A DNA stretch of 64,000 nt, taken from JAUIKM01 sp964445695 (GTDB taxonomy: Bacteria > Bacteroidota > Ignavibacteria > Kapaibacteriales > UBA7675). Location of the stretch: contig CAYULF010000009.1 of the NCBI GenBank assembly GCA_964445695.1, positions 1 through 64,000 on the forward strand, read 5' to 3'. Position 1 is the stretch's first letter; each line of letters opens with the position of its first letter. The translations under genes were made by a program, and so were the position numbers. The notes under the pieces were generated by a model. The model was not told the DNA's origin. It saw only the letters and a program-made list of their open reading frames with translations, and made no database searches. Below, in pieces: positions 52,316 to 60,978 of this stretch.

Positions 52316-55300
52316 ATGTTTATCCGTTACGCTTTGAGTATTTTCTGCGCCGTTTTGTTCGTGGGACTGACTCCCTCAGTTGCTCAGGACGGCAAGTCAT
52401 CCGGGGACCAGACGCTGGCCAACTACCGCGCTCTGCCGGATGTCAAACCCAAAAATCGCGAAGTAGCGTTCTACACGCAGCGCGCCTATCCTTTTCAGCG
52501 CATCCCGCGCACGGGAATCTTTAACGCCATCGCCCAGGAAAAATCGATCGTATCCAAACTCGGAGGCGACGAAGTGCTGGCGGCCCAGCCGGAATGGAGC
52601 TGTATCGGCCCCTTCCGCGTAGGCGGCCGTATCCGCGGCATCGCGGTGCATCCGCAGGACGCCGACATCGTGTACATCGCGGCGGCGGCGGGCGGTATCT
52701 GGAAAACGGAAGACGGCGGAGAAAACTGGACGCCCATCTTTGACTTTGAAAATGTGTTGGCCTTCGGTACGCTGGCCATGGACCCGAACAATCCCGACGT
52801 TTTGTACGCCGGTACGGGTGAGATGAGCACGAATATCGATGCTTACTTTGGCAACGGCATATACAAAACAACCGACGGTGGCGCGACCTGGAATCCGATT
52901 GGGCTGACGAGCGTCGGTGCGTTTTCGCGAATTTTTGTCCACCCGCTCAACTCCAATCTGGTGTATGCGGCGGCCACGCGCAACGGCGGCGGCCTCTACA
53001 AATCCACCGACGCCGGCGAGAACTGGGAACGCGTCTTTGATCGCTCGGTCACGGACATGACCTTGAACCCGCAGAGTGAAGAGTCGTTCCTGATCGGCGT
53101 AAACGACGACGGACTCTACGCCACAACGGACGGCGGCAAAACCTGGGAGGTCCGCGACTTCCTCAACGGCCTGCCGGCCAACGCCATCGGACGCTCCTCG
53201 CTCTCGCAATCACCTTCAAACCCGGCAATTATTTACACGCTGATGGAAGTCGACACTTCCACGATCCGCGGCAACGGCAACTTTGAAGACATACCGCACT
53301 GCGAGATTTTCAAGTCGGTCGACGGCGGCCGCAACTGGCAGCAGATTTACCGCGATGCGGGCCGACGCGGCAATGACGGACAGTGGGAATATCCCTTCCT
53401 GGCCGAGCAGGGCTGGTACAACCAATACATCGCGGTTCACCCGACCAACCCGGACATTGTCCTCGCCGGCGGTATCGACGTCTGGCGCACGGAGAACGGC
53501 GGAACGACCTGGCTGAACATGACGCGCGGCTACTCCGGCGGTCCGATCCGCGGCGGCGACTTTGTGCACGTGGACAATCACTTTGCCATGTTCGCACCTT
53601 CACAGCCCGACAAAGTGTATATCGCCAACGACGGCGGTATTTTTTCCAGCGTCAACTCGGGCGAGACGTACAAAAATCTTAATAACGACCTGGCAATCAC
53701 GCAGTTCTACGGAATCGGCATCGACCAGGTATCGACCGGCCGAACCTTCGGCGGCACACAGGACAACAACCTGCGCGGTCTGCTCAACGGCCAGAGCTGG
53801 CAATCGCTCGGCGCCGGCGACGGTGGTCGCGCCGTGGTTGACCGCATCAATCCCGACCTGATTTACAGCCAGGACCTTGCCAGCGGCGCGCTTCTGCGCA
53901 TCGACCTCGGCGGCCAGTCGCGCTGGATCAACAACGGCATCGACCTGAGTTCACGCGGTTACTGGGTCTGTCCGATCGTTTCCGACCCGTCGGAACCGGA
54001 CATTCTTTATCACGGCCGCGATATTATTTACATCAGTTTTGACCAGGGCCTGCTCTGGGAACCGCTGTCGACCGATTTCCCGCAATTGCGCGAGCAGGTC
54101 GACATTACGGCGATCTTCCCCTCGCGCGTGAGTTCCGACGTGCTCTACTTCGGCACCGAAGTCGGCGACGTCTACGTCTCCCGCGACCTGGGTGAAAGCT
54201 GGGAACAGATCAACAACAACGGTCTCGTCAATCGCTTTGTGACGGACATCCAGACGAGCTACGTCAACGAAGCCGTGGCGTATATCACCTTCTCGGGCTA
54301 CGGCTCGGGCCATGTGTTCCGCACGGACAACTACGGTCAGTCCTGGACGGACATCAGCCAGACGCTGCCGGACGTCCCGACCAACACGATCGAAGTCGAC
54401 CCGAACAACGAACAGACCCTGTACGTCGGAACCGACATCGGCGTGTACGCCACCTATGACGGCGGCCAGACCTGGTTCCCCTTCGGTCGCAATCTGCCGC
54501 GTTCGCCGGTCATCGATCTTGAAATCTACGAAGACGCCAATATTCTACGCGCCGGCACGCACGGTCGTTCGGTCTGGGAAGTGGCATTGCCGACGGAAGT
54601 CGTCGATGAACACGCCATTTCGTCGCCGGCCGGCGGCGAGCTCTACACGCCCTCGTCCAAACAGCGCGTCTCCTGGTACGGATTCGAAGGCGCCGTGCGC
54701 GTTGAGTTCTCACACGACGACGGCGCCAACTGGTCGGTGCTGCACACCGCGGTCGACGGCAACTCGCTTGAGTGGATCGTTCCGCCGGTGCTGACCGTGC
54801 GCGCGCGTATCCGCGTCACGAGCAACAGCAACCCTTCGCAGCAGCTGATCACGAATACGTTCAGCATCAACCAGCTGATCACCGGTTCGGTGGTGCAGCA
54901 GGAAAGCGTCGGCCACGTGCCCTACGGCATCGCCTACGACGGTGAAGGCGGACTCTGGACCACGAGTTTTTACGGTAAACGCCTGTACAAACTCAACGCT
55001 GAAACGCTGATCATCGAGCGCTTTTTTGAAATGCCGGAAGGCGACAGCCTCTTCACCGGCATCACGATCGACAAAGAGAAAAAACACCTCTACGTCCAGC
55101 GCATGAATTCAACCAACGGCGACGGCGGCTGGATCTACCAGATGGATTACGACGGCAATCTGATCAACACATACCTTTCGCGCGCCAAGGCGTATCCGAT
55201 TGGTCTGGCGTGGATCGGAAACAACACGATCGTCATTACAGACCGCAACACGCGCGACATCTACTACTTCGATCTTGCGGAGCAGTCAATTATCAGCCAG

Positions 55301-55906
55301 GCGCGCAACCCGTTTGAAAAACGCTTCGGTCCCCGCGGCCTGTGTTTTGATCCGGAGAGCCGCACGCTCTACCAGGCCAACACGGACTTCACCGGCGATC
55401 AGCTGCAAGGTTCGTTCAACGTTGCGTACGAGCTCGACAATCTGGGCTCAGAGATCAATCGCTTTGAGCTCAACAGCCGCACGGGATCGATTAACGCCCG
55501 CGGTATTGAGTTCGACTCGCGCGACAAGTCATTCTGGATTTCAGACTTTGGCGGCAACATTTACAAAGTCGCCGGATTTGAAGTCCCCGACATCTCCGTC
55601 GGTGTGGAAGAAGGCGTCGCACGCGTTACGCCGGCTGCGCCGGCTATCTTGCTGGCGCCGGCGCGCCCGAACCCCTTCTCCGAGTTCACCTCGCTGGACT
55701 TCCAGCTGCAGCGCCGCGCCGACGTTGAAATCAATGTCTACGACGTATCCGGCAACCTCGTGACGCGCGTACACAGCGGCATTATGCCCGAAGGCAGTCA
55801 TACGGTCCGACTGGACGGCAGCCACCTGCCGAGCGGCGTCTACAGCGTCACGTACCGCGTCGACGGCCACACCGTGGCGGCCCAGAACCTGGTTCTGATG
55901 AAGTAA
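52316..55906 (+). CDS. Giant BNR/sortilin-like beta-propeller T9SS cargo protein
   Basis: This 1,196-aa surface or secreted protein has a signal peptide (MFIRYALSIFCAVLFVGL) and then sortilin/VPS10-like BNR repeats across residues 85-750: 'GGIWKTEDGGENWTPIFDFE', 'NGIYKTTDGGATWNPIG', 'GGLYKSTDAGENWERVF', 'DGLYATTDGGKTWEV', 'GDVYVSRDLGESWEQI'. An Ig-like domain (about 765-860), a second NHL/SMP-30-like propeller (870-1090) and a T9SS tail (ARPNPFSEFTSLDF ... LPSGVYSV) follow. Two in-frame ATGs exist (52304 and 52316); the second is preferred because GGGACG precedes it and it begins the signal peptide. The two overlap in a palindrome ATGGGACGTCCCAT. The ligand is unknown. Confidence 0.88.
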   Translation: MFIRYALSIFCAVLFVGLTPSVAQDGKSSGDQTLANYRALPDVKPKNREVAFYTQRAYPFQRIPRTGIFNAIAQEKSIVSKLGGDEVLAAQPEWSCIGPFRVGGRIRGIAVHPQDADIVYIAAAAGGIWKTEDGGENWTPIFDFENVLAFGTLAMDPNNPDVLYAGTGEMSTNIDAYFGNGIYKTTDGGATWNPIGLTSVGAFSRIFVHPLNSNLVYAAATRNGGGLYKSTDAGENWERVFDRSVTDMTLNPQSEESFLIGVNDDGLYATTDGGKTWEVRDFLNGLPANAIGRSSLSQSPSNPAIIYTLMEVDTSTIRGNGNFEDIPHCEIFKSVDGGRNWQQIYRDAGRRGNDGQWEYPFLAEQGWYNQYIAVHPTNPDIVLAGGIDVWRTENGGTTWLNMTRGYSGGPIRGGDFVHVDNHFAMFAPSQPDKVYIANDGGIFSSVNSGETYKNLNNDLAITQFYGIGIDQVSTGRTFGGTQDNNLRGLLNGQSWQSLGAGDGGRAVVDRINPDLIYSQDLASGALLRIDLGGQSRWINNGIDLSSRGYWVCPIVSDPSEPDILYHGRDIIYISFDQGLLWEPLSTDFPQLREQVDITAIFPSRVSSDVLYFGTEVGDVYVSRDLGESWEQINNNGLVNRFVTDIQTSYVNEAVAYITFSGYGSGHVFRTDNYGQSWTDISQTLPDVPTNTIEVDPNNEQTLYVGTDIGVYATYDGGQTWFPFGRNLPRSPVIDLEIYEDANILRAGTHGRSVWEVALPTEVVDEHAISSPAGGELYTPSSKQRVSWYGFEGAVRVEFSHDDGANWSVLHTAVDGNSLEWIVPPVLTVRARIRVTSNSNPSQQLITNTFSINQLITGSVVQQESVGHVPYGIAYDGEGGLWTTSFYGKRLYKLNAETLIIERFFEMPEGDSLFTGITIDKEKKHLYVQRMNSTNGDGGWIYQMDYDGNLINTYLSRAKAYPIGLAWIGNNTIVITDRNTRDIYYFDLAEQSIISQARNPFEKRFGPRGLCFDPESRTLYQANTDFTGDQLQGSFNVAYELDNLGSEINRFELNSRTGSINARGIEFDSRDKSFWISDFGGNIYKVAGFEVPDISVGVEEGVARVTPAAPAILLAPARPNPFSEFTSLDFQLQRRADVEINVYDVSGNLVTRVHSGIMPEGSHTVRLDGSHLPSGVYSVTYRVDGHTVAAQNLVLMK

Positions 55907-55945
55907 CCAAAACGTGCGCACGGCGCACTCGCAAATCCTCCAATG

Positions 55946-55978
55946 CAGGCGGTGGTTTCGAAATGAATCCACCGCCTG
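55946..55978 (+). terminator. Terminator after the BNR/sortilin-like gene
   Basis: A perfect 10-bp stem CAGGCGGTGG / CCACCGCCTG with a 13-nt loop is followed by TTGTATTTT, 39 bp past the stop codon. Confidence 0.75.
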
Positions 55979-56052
55979 TTGTATTTTATTCCTCGACTGT
56001 CAAGATTGGCAAGTATCGTCCGATATTCTCAATTAGCGCGGAGGAAGGCTCC

Positions 56053-56814
56053 ATGGTCATGAAAAAACGAAAAAATCGGGCGCAGAACGGTCACTCCGGG
56101 GGGACCGATCGCTATCTGATTACATATGCAGATCTGATAACGCTGCTGCTCGGTCTGTTCGTGATTCTGTATGCGACCTCGCAGGTCGATGCTTCCAAGT
56201 ATCAGGAGGCGTCACAGGCTTTCAGCCAGTACTTTGCCAGCGGCGGCGAAGGCAATCTGCCGGGCGACGTCGGCGTGCTGCCCGAGAGCAATGCACCCGT
56301 CGACGGAACCGAAAAAACGATCGAGCAGATCAGCTCGGAGTTTACGGATTCGCTGAGCAGCCAGATCAACGACAGCCTGATAACCGTGGAACGCGTGGAT
56401 GACGGAGTGCGCCTGACGCTGTCCGAAAAACTCCTCTTCGACTCGGGCCGCGCCGAGATTCAGGTCAATGCGCTGAAAGCGCTCGAGTCCCTGCGCAACG
56501 TCATGACAGGCGTCAACAAGCAGATTGAAATATCAGGTCATACGGACAGCGACAGCATCAATACGTTCCGCTACGCTTCCAACTGGCACCTCTCCGTGGC
56601 GCGCGCCACGAATGTGGCCTACTTCCTGAGCCAGGCTATTCCGGATGCCTATATGACCATCAGCGGACGGGCGGACAAGGAACCCAAAGTCCCGAACAAC
56701 AGCGCCGCGGCCAAAAGCCGCAACCGGCGCGTCGAGATTTTGATCAAGGAATTGCCCAACGATACGCCCTCGACGCGGCTCTACGATCCTCCCTCCGCGC
56801 GGCAGGAACGCTGA
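56053..56814 (+). CDS. motB: Flagellar motor protein MotB (OmpA-domain)
   Basis: This 253-aa stator subunit couples ion flow to flagellar rotation. It has a basic cytoplasmic N-terminus (MKKRKNR), a single membrane helix 'RYLITYADLITLLLGLFVIL' with the essential ion-carrying Asp, a plug/linker region, and a C-terminal OmpA-like peptidoglycan-binding domain ('LFDSGRAEIQ', 'IEISGHTDSDSINTFRYASN', 'NRRVEILIKE'). The ATG at 56053 follows GGAGGAAGG. The usual partner motA is not adjacent. The proximity to fliW and csrA supports a flagellar rather than a generic OmpA role. Confidence 0.88.
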   Translation: MVMKKRKNRAQNGHSGGTDRYLITYADLITLLLGLFVILYATSQVDASKYQEASQAFSQYFASGGEGNLPGDVGVLPESNAPVDGTEKTIEQISSEFTDSLSSQINDSLITVERVDDGVRLTLSEKLLFDSGRAEIQVNALKALESLRNVMTGVNKQIEISGHTDSDSINTFRYASNWHLSVARATNVAYFLSQAIPDAYMTISGRADKEPKVPNNSAAAKSRNRRVEILIKELPNDTPSTRLYDPPSARQER

Positions 56815-56879
56815 GGTAAAAATTTTTTGAATTCATGGGCGATTGCCGTAGCTTTCTGCCCGGATTTCGTGGATTGACA

Positions 56880-56896
56880 TCAGGATGAGTTTCATG
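56880..56896 (+). promoter_or_regulatory. AGGATG at fliW start: possible CsrA-overlapping ribosome-binding site
   Basis: ATCAGGATGAG at the fliW start contains AGGATG, the core of the known CsrA-binding consensus, overlapping the Shine-Dalgarno sequence of the preferred ATG at 56894. Translational control of fliW by CsrA is plausible but unproven. Confidence 0.35.
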
Positions 56897-57397
56897 CAGG
56901 AAGCAGTAGAAACCACGGCATTCAGCGTATCGGTCTCTCCGGGCCGCGCAGAATCCGGCGAAAGCCAGGATGCCCGCCGCATATCAACACGCCAGTTTGG
57001 GGAAATCGAAGTTCATCCCCGCCACATTTTTCGTTTTGCCGACGGTCTGTTCGGTTTTGAGCACCTGCAGGAGTTTGTGCTCATCGGCGAAGAATCGATG
57101 CTGCCCCTGCGCTGGCTGGTCTCGCTGGACGACAGCACGATCGGCTTTCCGCTCGTCAGCCCCTTTGTTATCGACTTCGACTACCGACTCAGCAAAGAAC
57201 ACACGGCCGATTCGACCATTCCCCTCGTGATTGTAACGCTGAATAACGAAGCCGGCAGAATGACGGCCAATATGCGTGCGCCTGTTCTGTTAAATGTCAA
57301 CGACCAGTCCGGTCGCCAGATCATTCTCTCGTCCGAACGATTCTCCCCCGAGTTCCCGATCGGAGCGCGTTCCGCGCAAACTCAGGAGGCGCTGTAA
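56894..57397 (+). CDS. fliW: Flagellar assembly factor FliW (CsrA antagonist)
   Basis: This protein (167 aa from this start) binds CsrA and flagellin to link flagellin supply to its translation. Core family motifs are present: 'FGEIEVHPRHIFRFADGLFG', 'EFVLIGEESMLPLRWLVSLD', 'FPLVSPFVIDFDY' and the 'VIVTLNNEAGRMTANMRAPV' strand, then 'NVNDQSGRQIILSSERF'. It has an N-terminal extension of about 30 residues relative to the usual 145-150 aa. The ATG at 56894 is preferred over 56885, because AGGA at 56882-56885 gives it proper spacing. It lies three bases before csrA, the common fliW-csrA pair. Confidence 0.92.
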   Translation: MQEAVETTAFSVSVSPGRAESGESQDARRISTRQFGEIEVHPRHIFRFADGLFGFEHLQEFVLIGEESMLPLRWLVSLDDSTIGFPLVSPFVIDFDYRLSKEHTADSTIPLVIVTLNNEAGRMTANMRAPVLLNVNDQSGRQIILSSERFSPEFPIGARSAQTQEAL

Positions 57398-57400
57398 ATC

Positions 57401-57709
57401 ATGCTTGTCCTCTCGCGAAAAATCGGTGAATCCGTCGTGATCGGTAATTCCATCCGGATTACCGTCCTTGGATTTGATCGCGGTTTCGTGAAGGTCGGCA
57501 TTGAAGCGCCGCGATCCATCCCGGTTCACAGGCAGGAGATACAGGATAAAATCGTCGAAGTGAACCGGCAGTCAGCCAATGCCGAGCTCGATGAAGTCCG
57601 CGATGCATTCCGCAAAGCCGGTTTTATCGTGGAAACCTCCTCCAACGGCGCGCAGCCGGAGACAAACGGCAGGAGCAACGGCACACTTGTTCCCAGTTCC
57701 GTTGACTGA
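57401..57709 (+). CDS. csrA: Carbon storage regulator CsrA
   Basis: This 102-aa RNA-binding translational regulator begins 'MLVLSRKIGESVVIGNSIRI' with the conserved Arg6, and has 'VKVGIEAPRSIPVHRQEI' with the second RNA-binding segment (Arg44 region, VHRQEI). The core ends near residue 60. An extra 40-residue hydrophilic tail, rich in Asn, Gly, Ser and Glu, is longer than typical CsrA. An AGGAGG ribosome-binding site lies inside the end of fliW, so the two genes are translationally linked. Confidence 0.95.
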   Translation: MLVLSRKIGESVVIGNSIRITVLGFDRGFVKVGIEAPRSIPVHRQEIQDKIVEVNRQSANAELDEVRDAFRKAGFIVETSSNGAQPETNGRSNGTLVPSSVD

Positions 57710-57723
57710 TTCAAGCGCCGGCC

Positions 57724-57745
57724 AATTTGCCGGAACAGGCAAATT
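57724..57745 (+). promoter_or_regulatory. Hairpin with GGA in its loop (possible CsrA-binding site)
   Basis: A perfect 8-bp stem AATTTGCC / GGCAAATT encloses the 6-nt loop GGAACA between csrA and the response-regulator gene. CsrA is known to favour GGA exposed in hairpin loops, so this may be a CsrA target in the leader of the downstream gene. It has no T-tract and is unlikely to be a terminator. Confidence 0.45.
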
Positions 57746-57814
57746 CGATTGCGGAGACGCCCCGATGCTCGGCGCCCGCGGAAGAGTTGTTGTTTAATTC
57801 ACGCGCGTAGTACA

Positions 57815-58456
57815 ATGGCGGAATACCCGATTGTCATAGTCGATGACGACGTCTGGATGCAGCGGATTCTCTCCAAGGTTCTGGAGGGGTTCGGCTTCCG
57901 CACGTATATCGCCACCAATGGCTTTGACGGCGTAGCGCTGGCACTGGAGCACCAGCCCGTTGTTGTTTTTCTGGATATCATGATGCCGGAGTTGTCGGGC
58001 CATTTGACGCTCAAAATGCTGAAGCGCCTTAAACAAACACGCAACATCCCGGTTGTGATGATTTCGGCTTTGAGCGACACCGAAAACCTGGGGCTGGCCG
58101 TTAAAACGGGCGCCGTTGGTTTCATTTCCAAGCCGTTTACACGCGCCACGATTTTCGATAAACTTAAACATATTCTCGGCAGCGAATACCTGAACGAAAT
58201 CACCCAGCGTTCGCAAATGTCCGAACAGGAACTGCGCGAGGTACAGGCGCAACAGGAGAGCCAGGATAAACCTTCCGGCGACGAGACGCAGTCCGCGGCC
58301 GATGCCGCAGCAGCAATGCGTCCTCCCGACCGGGCTCCCAACGATCCTTCCACCGCCAGCGAGGCCTCCAAACGCTACAGCCGCGAAAGCAAACGCCAGC
58401 AGCAAATTGACGTGATCAAAGAACTGCTGCTCAAAAAAGACGAAGGCGAGAGCTGA
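57815..58456 (+). CDS. CheY-like response regulator with long C-terminal tail
   Basis: This 213-aa protein has a receiver domain (residues 1-125) with the acidic pair 'VIVDDDVWMQRI', the phospho-acceptor Asp in 'VVVFLDIMMPELSGH', the switch Ser in 'PVVMISALSD' and the conserved Lys in 'GFISKPFTR'. The tail (125-213) is not a recognised output domain: it is Gln/Ser/Ala-rich, low-complexity, then ends in a basic helical segment (RESKRQQQIDVIKELLLKK). It may act by protein-protein contacts. The ATG at 57815 is chosen because the receiver begins there. Location after csrA suggests a motility or chemotaxis link; no histidine kinase is nearby. Confidence 0.85.
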   Translation: MAEYPIVIVDDDVWMQRILSKVLEGFGFRTYIATNGFDGVALALEHQPVVVFLDIMMPELSGHLTLKMLKRLKQTRNIPVVMISALSDTENLGLAVKTGAVGFISKPFTRATIFDKLKHILGSEYLNEITQRSQMSEQELREVQAQQESQDKPSGDETQSAADAAAAMRPPDRAPNDPSTASEASKRYSRESKRQQQIDVIKELLLKKDEGES

Positions 58457-58762
58457 GCGCACTCCTCAATTTTCAAAAGACCACTTCGCCTCCGGCTTTT
58501 CACCCGGCGGCTTGTTTTTCTTTTTGTTAACATTGCAACTTAAAACCGCTCAGAACTCAGTGCCTGGGACATTTAAACTTCCAACTGCAGGACTAACAAA
58601 GAGGATATAAAGCAAGCGCGGCCCGGCCGGGCGCAGCAGTCAGAAAATCAACTGGCGCACCGCCACATCGAGGATTTCTGCCCACGCCCGCAAAAACAAA
58701 AAGCCCGAGAGACAATGATCTCCCGGGCTTTGCTTTTGTCAAACTTCGTTGTTAAACAACGA
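58457..58762. other. Intergenic region between convergent genes
   Basis: This 306-bp region separates the plus-strand response regulator from the minus-strand multicopper oxidase. Its only clear element is the hairpin at 58700-58731. No gene is seen. Confidence 0.6.
58700..58731. terminator. Bidirectional terminator (response regulator / multicopper oxidase)
   Basis: Arms AAAGCCCGAGAGA and TCTCCCGGGCTTT pair over 12 of 13 positions with a 6-nt loop. On the minus strand, after the oxidase gene, the stem is followed by TTGTTTTTG; on the plus strand by TGCTTTTG. Confidence 0.85.
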
Positions 58763-60592
58763 TCACTCGAGCAGAACCTTCTGAATGAATCGATCCGTCG
58801 CCGTGCTGAATTCGACGACGACCGCGCCGCGCGGCAGATCACGAACGTCCACCACGGCATTCGAAGGAACGTTAATCACTTCTTCTTTGATCACCTGACC
58901 GGCGAGGTTGTAAATCCGCAGCGTGCCGGGTTCGTTAAACGAGCCCTCTAAAGACAAGGAATTGGAGACCGGATTGGGATGCACCATCAGTACATTTTTT
59001 GTTGACGGCTCTTTAACACTTGTCGGGAAATCGGCGGAATCCACTACAACGAACTGGTGCATCATGCTGTTGTCCTCGTGCGTGAGGATATGACAGTGAT
59101 ACATGAATCCTTCCGAGGCCAGCAAGGGACTGGGAAAGAAGTCGAAGCGCGCTTCAAACTCCAGCGTTGCACCGGCGCGAATCAACTGAACATCCTTGTA
59201 GCCGATCAGGTCCGGCGGCAGGTCGGGGTATTCCCACTGCCCCGGATCGTCCATGGTGCCGAGCAGACCGTCGTAGCGCGTCACCTGAAATTGCACCTTG
59301 TGAATGTGGAAGGGATGCGCGACATCGGTTGTGTTGTGAATAATCCACTTTTCCTTGGTGTTAACAAGTACGATGTCGTTAATCACGTCCAGCTGCATGG
59401 GTGTACCGTCGATTGTCCAAAGATCGCCGGAACCTTTTTTGCCAAGTAATTCCTTGTCGCGTGTACGGGCAACCTCGCCCGGCGCCAGGGCGTATTCCGT
59501 GTCCAGATCTTCGGGAATAGTCGTCACCGGATTATCCGGAGTAATCGACGCATCGACGACAAATGCCATCAGGGCGGAGCCAAGTGTTTTACCGTAGTCG
59601 GCGTCGGAAGGCACAGCCAGATTGCTCATGTACAAGGTTGCACCATCTTCATAAGCCGAGAAGTCGACCAGAAACTCAATGCGATCGCCCACGGCCATGA
59701 GTGAGGAGCTGACAGGTATCGATTCAGGCAGATATCCGCCGCCTGTTGCAATCATGACCATGTCGGCAAATGTGGTTGGATTTTCGAGTTCGGTTGACAG
59801 ACCGATGTGAAACATTTTACGCGGCGAGCCATTGAGGATGCGCAGGCGCACGACCTGACGCGGCACACGAGCCACCGCGTTAACAACACCATTAACCAGC
59901 GTCCACGGACCATTACCCGGCTTTTCACCAGCCTTGATTGCCGTAGCCGTCGGCGGCGTAGTCGACGAATCCAGCACAAACCCTTTTTCCTGGATGTTAA
60001 GCGGAATGTCGTTAACACCGTAGTCGTGCGGCAGCTCGGAATAGAGCGGATCGTTTTCCGGGTCCTCAACGACAATCAAGCCGGCCATGCCGCGGATAAC
60101 CTGATCGGTTGTGAAGTCCATCAGGTGCGAGTGGTACCAGATCGTTTGAACAGGGTCCACAATCGGCAGATTGGGCGACCAGGTTGTATTGTGTTCAATC
60201 ACCTGGTGCGGACCGCCATCCTCTTTGGCCGGGATGTTAAGTCCATGCCAGTGAACGGTTGTCCCCATATCCTCGTCGATGCTGTTGGTAATATCGAAAT
60301 TCATCTCTTCGCCTTTTTCAAAGGCCAGAGTCGGGCCGTTGTAGGTCATGCCCGTATTGCCGACTTCATTGTAACAATAGGTCGACAACATGACGTTGAG
60401 ATTGATATCGGTCAGAGTGCCATTTGGGTCGAAGTTGTGTTGCGCCGAAGTAATCTCAATATCGAACTCCGGCCCCGGCAAGAGATAGGGTATCGGCAGC
60501 GGATTGGCAAAATTCTGAGCCTGGAGCACGGATAAGAACCCGGCTGACAAGGCAAGACACAGGAATAAAAAAATGGTAAGACGCAGTTTCAT
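58763..60592 (-). CDS. Multicopper oxidase with T9SS tail
   Basis: This 609-aa secreted copper enzyme should oxidise a substrate while reducing oxygen to water. All four copper motifs are visible: 'TTVHWHGLNIP', 'TIWYHSHLMDFTTDQV', 'HPFHIHKVQFQV' and 'MYHCHILTHEDNSMMHQF', the last with the type-1 copper ligands including a Met. It has a signal peptide (MKLRLTIFLFLCLALSAGF) and a Por_Secre_tail ('MVHPNPVSNSLSL' ... 'LLE'), so it is probably surface-bound. The ATG at 60592 begins the signal peptide; the frame is open upstream. The substrate (metal, phenol or other) cannot be told. Confidence 0.93.
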   Translation of the reverse strand: MKLRLTIFLFLCLALSAGFLSVLQAQNFANPLPIPYLLPGPEFDIEITSAQHNFDPNGTLTDINLNVMLSTYCYNEVGNTGMTYNGPTLAFEKGEEMNFDITNSIDEDMGTTVHWHGLNIPAKEDGGPHQVIEHNTTWSPNLPIVDPVQTIWYHSHLMDFTTDQVIRGMAGLIVVEDPENDPLYSELPHDYGVNDIPLNIQEKGFVLDSSTTPPTATAIKAGEKPGNGPWTLVNGVVNAVARVPRQVVRLRILNGSPRKMFHIGLSTELENPTTFADMVMIATGGGYLPESIPVSSSLMAVGDRIEFLVDFSAYEDGATLYMSNLAVPSDADYGKTLGSALMAFVVDASITPDNPVTTIPEDLDTEYALAPGEVARTRDKELLGKKGSGDLWTIDGTPMQLDVINDIVLVNTKEKWIIHNTTDVAHPFHIHKVQFQVTRYDGLLGTMDDPGQWEYPDLPPDLIGYKDVQLIRAGATLEFEARFDFFPSPLLASEGFMYHCHILTHEDNSMMHQFVVVDSADFPTSVKEPSTKNVLMVHPNPVSNSLSLEGSFNEPGTLRIYNLAGQVIKEEVINVPSNAVVDVRDLPRGAVVVEFSTATDRFIQKVLLE

Positions 60593-60978
60593 AAACACCC
60601 CGGTTAAAAGTGGTTTGACATATTGCCGGCCAACAAACAACGAATCAGCGAGAATGTTTCCGATACTGGAAAGTTCAAAAGCGGGGATTCGTCAATTGTC
60701 GAACATTTTCATCGAATGTTTTGGTACGAAGGCGATTAACTCTGCCTTTGGAGATGGCTGTTGAACAACGCACTGATGAAACGTTTTGCGGTTATTGCCG
60801 GGGAATCTATAATATTTTGACAACATGTCCAATAAAATGCGGTATTCAGTGCGTGCGAGCAGAACGGTGAAAGTCCGGCATTTGGGAATAGTGCAATTTC
60901 AGCAATTCAACCTTCGTTGCAATCGGTAGCCCAACGAATCAGGAAGGCGCGGGCGAATGTGAACAAGCGGATCTGCAA
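60593..60978. promoter_or_regulatory. AT-rich divergent region between oxidase and orphan gene
   Basis: This 386-bp AT-rich region lies between divergent genes and probably holds both promoters. An AACATT-N7-AATGTT inverted repeat is at 60702-60720 and a further AATGTT near 60653. No gene was seen. Confidence 0.4.
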
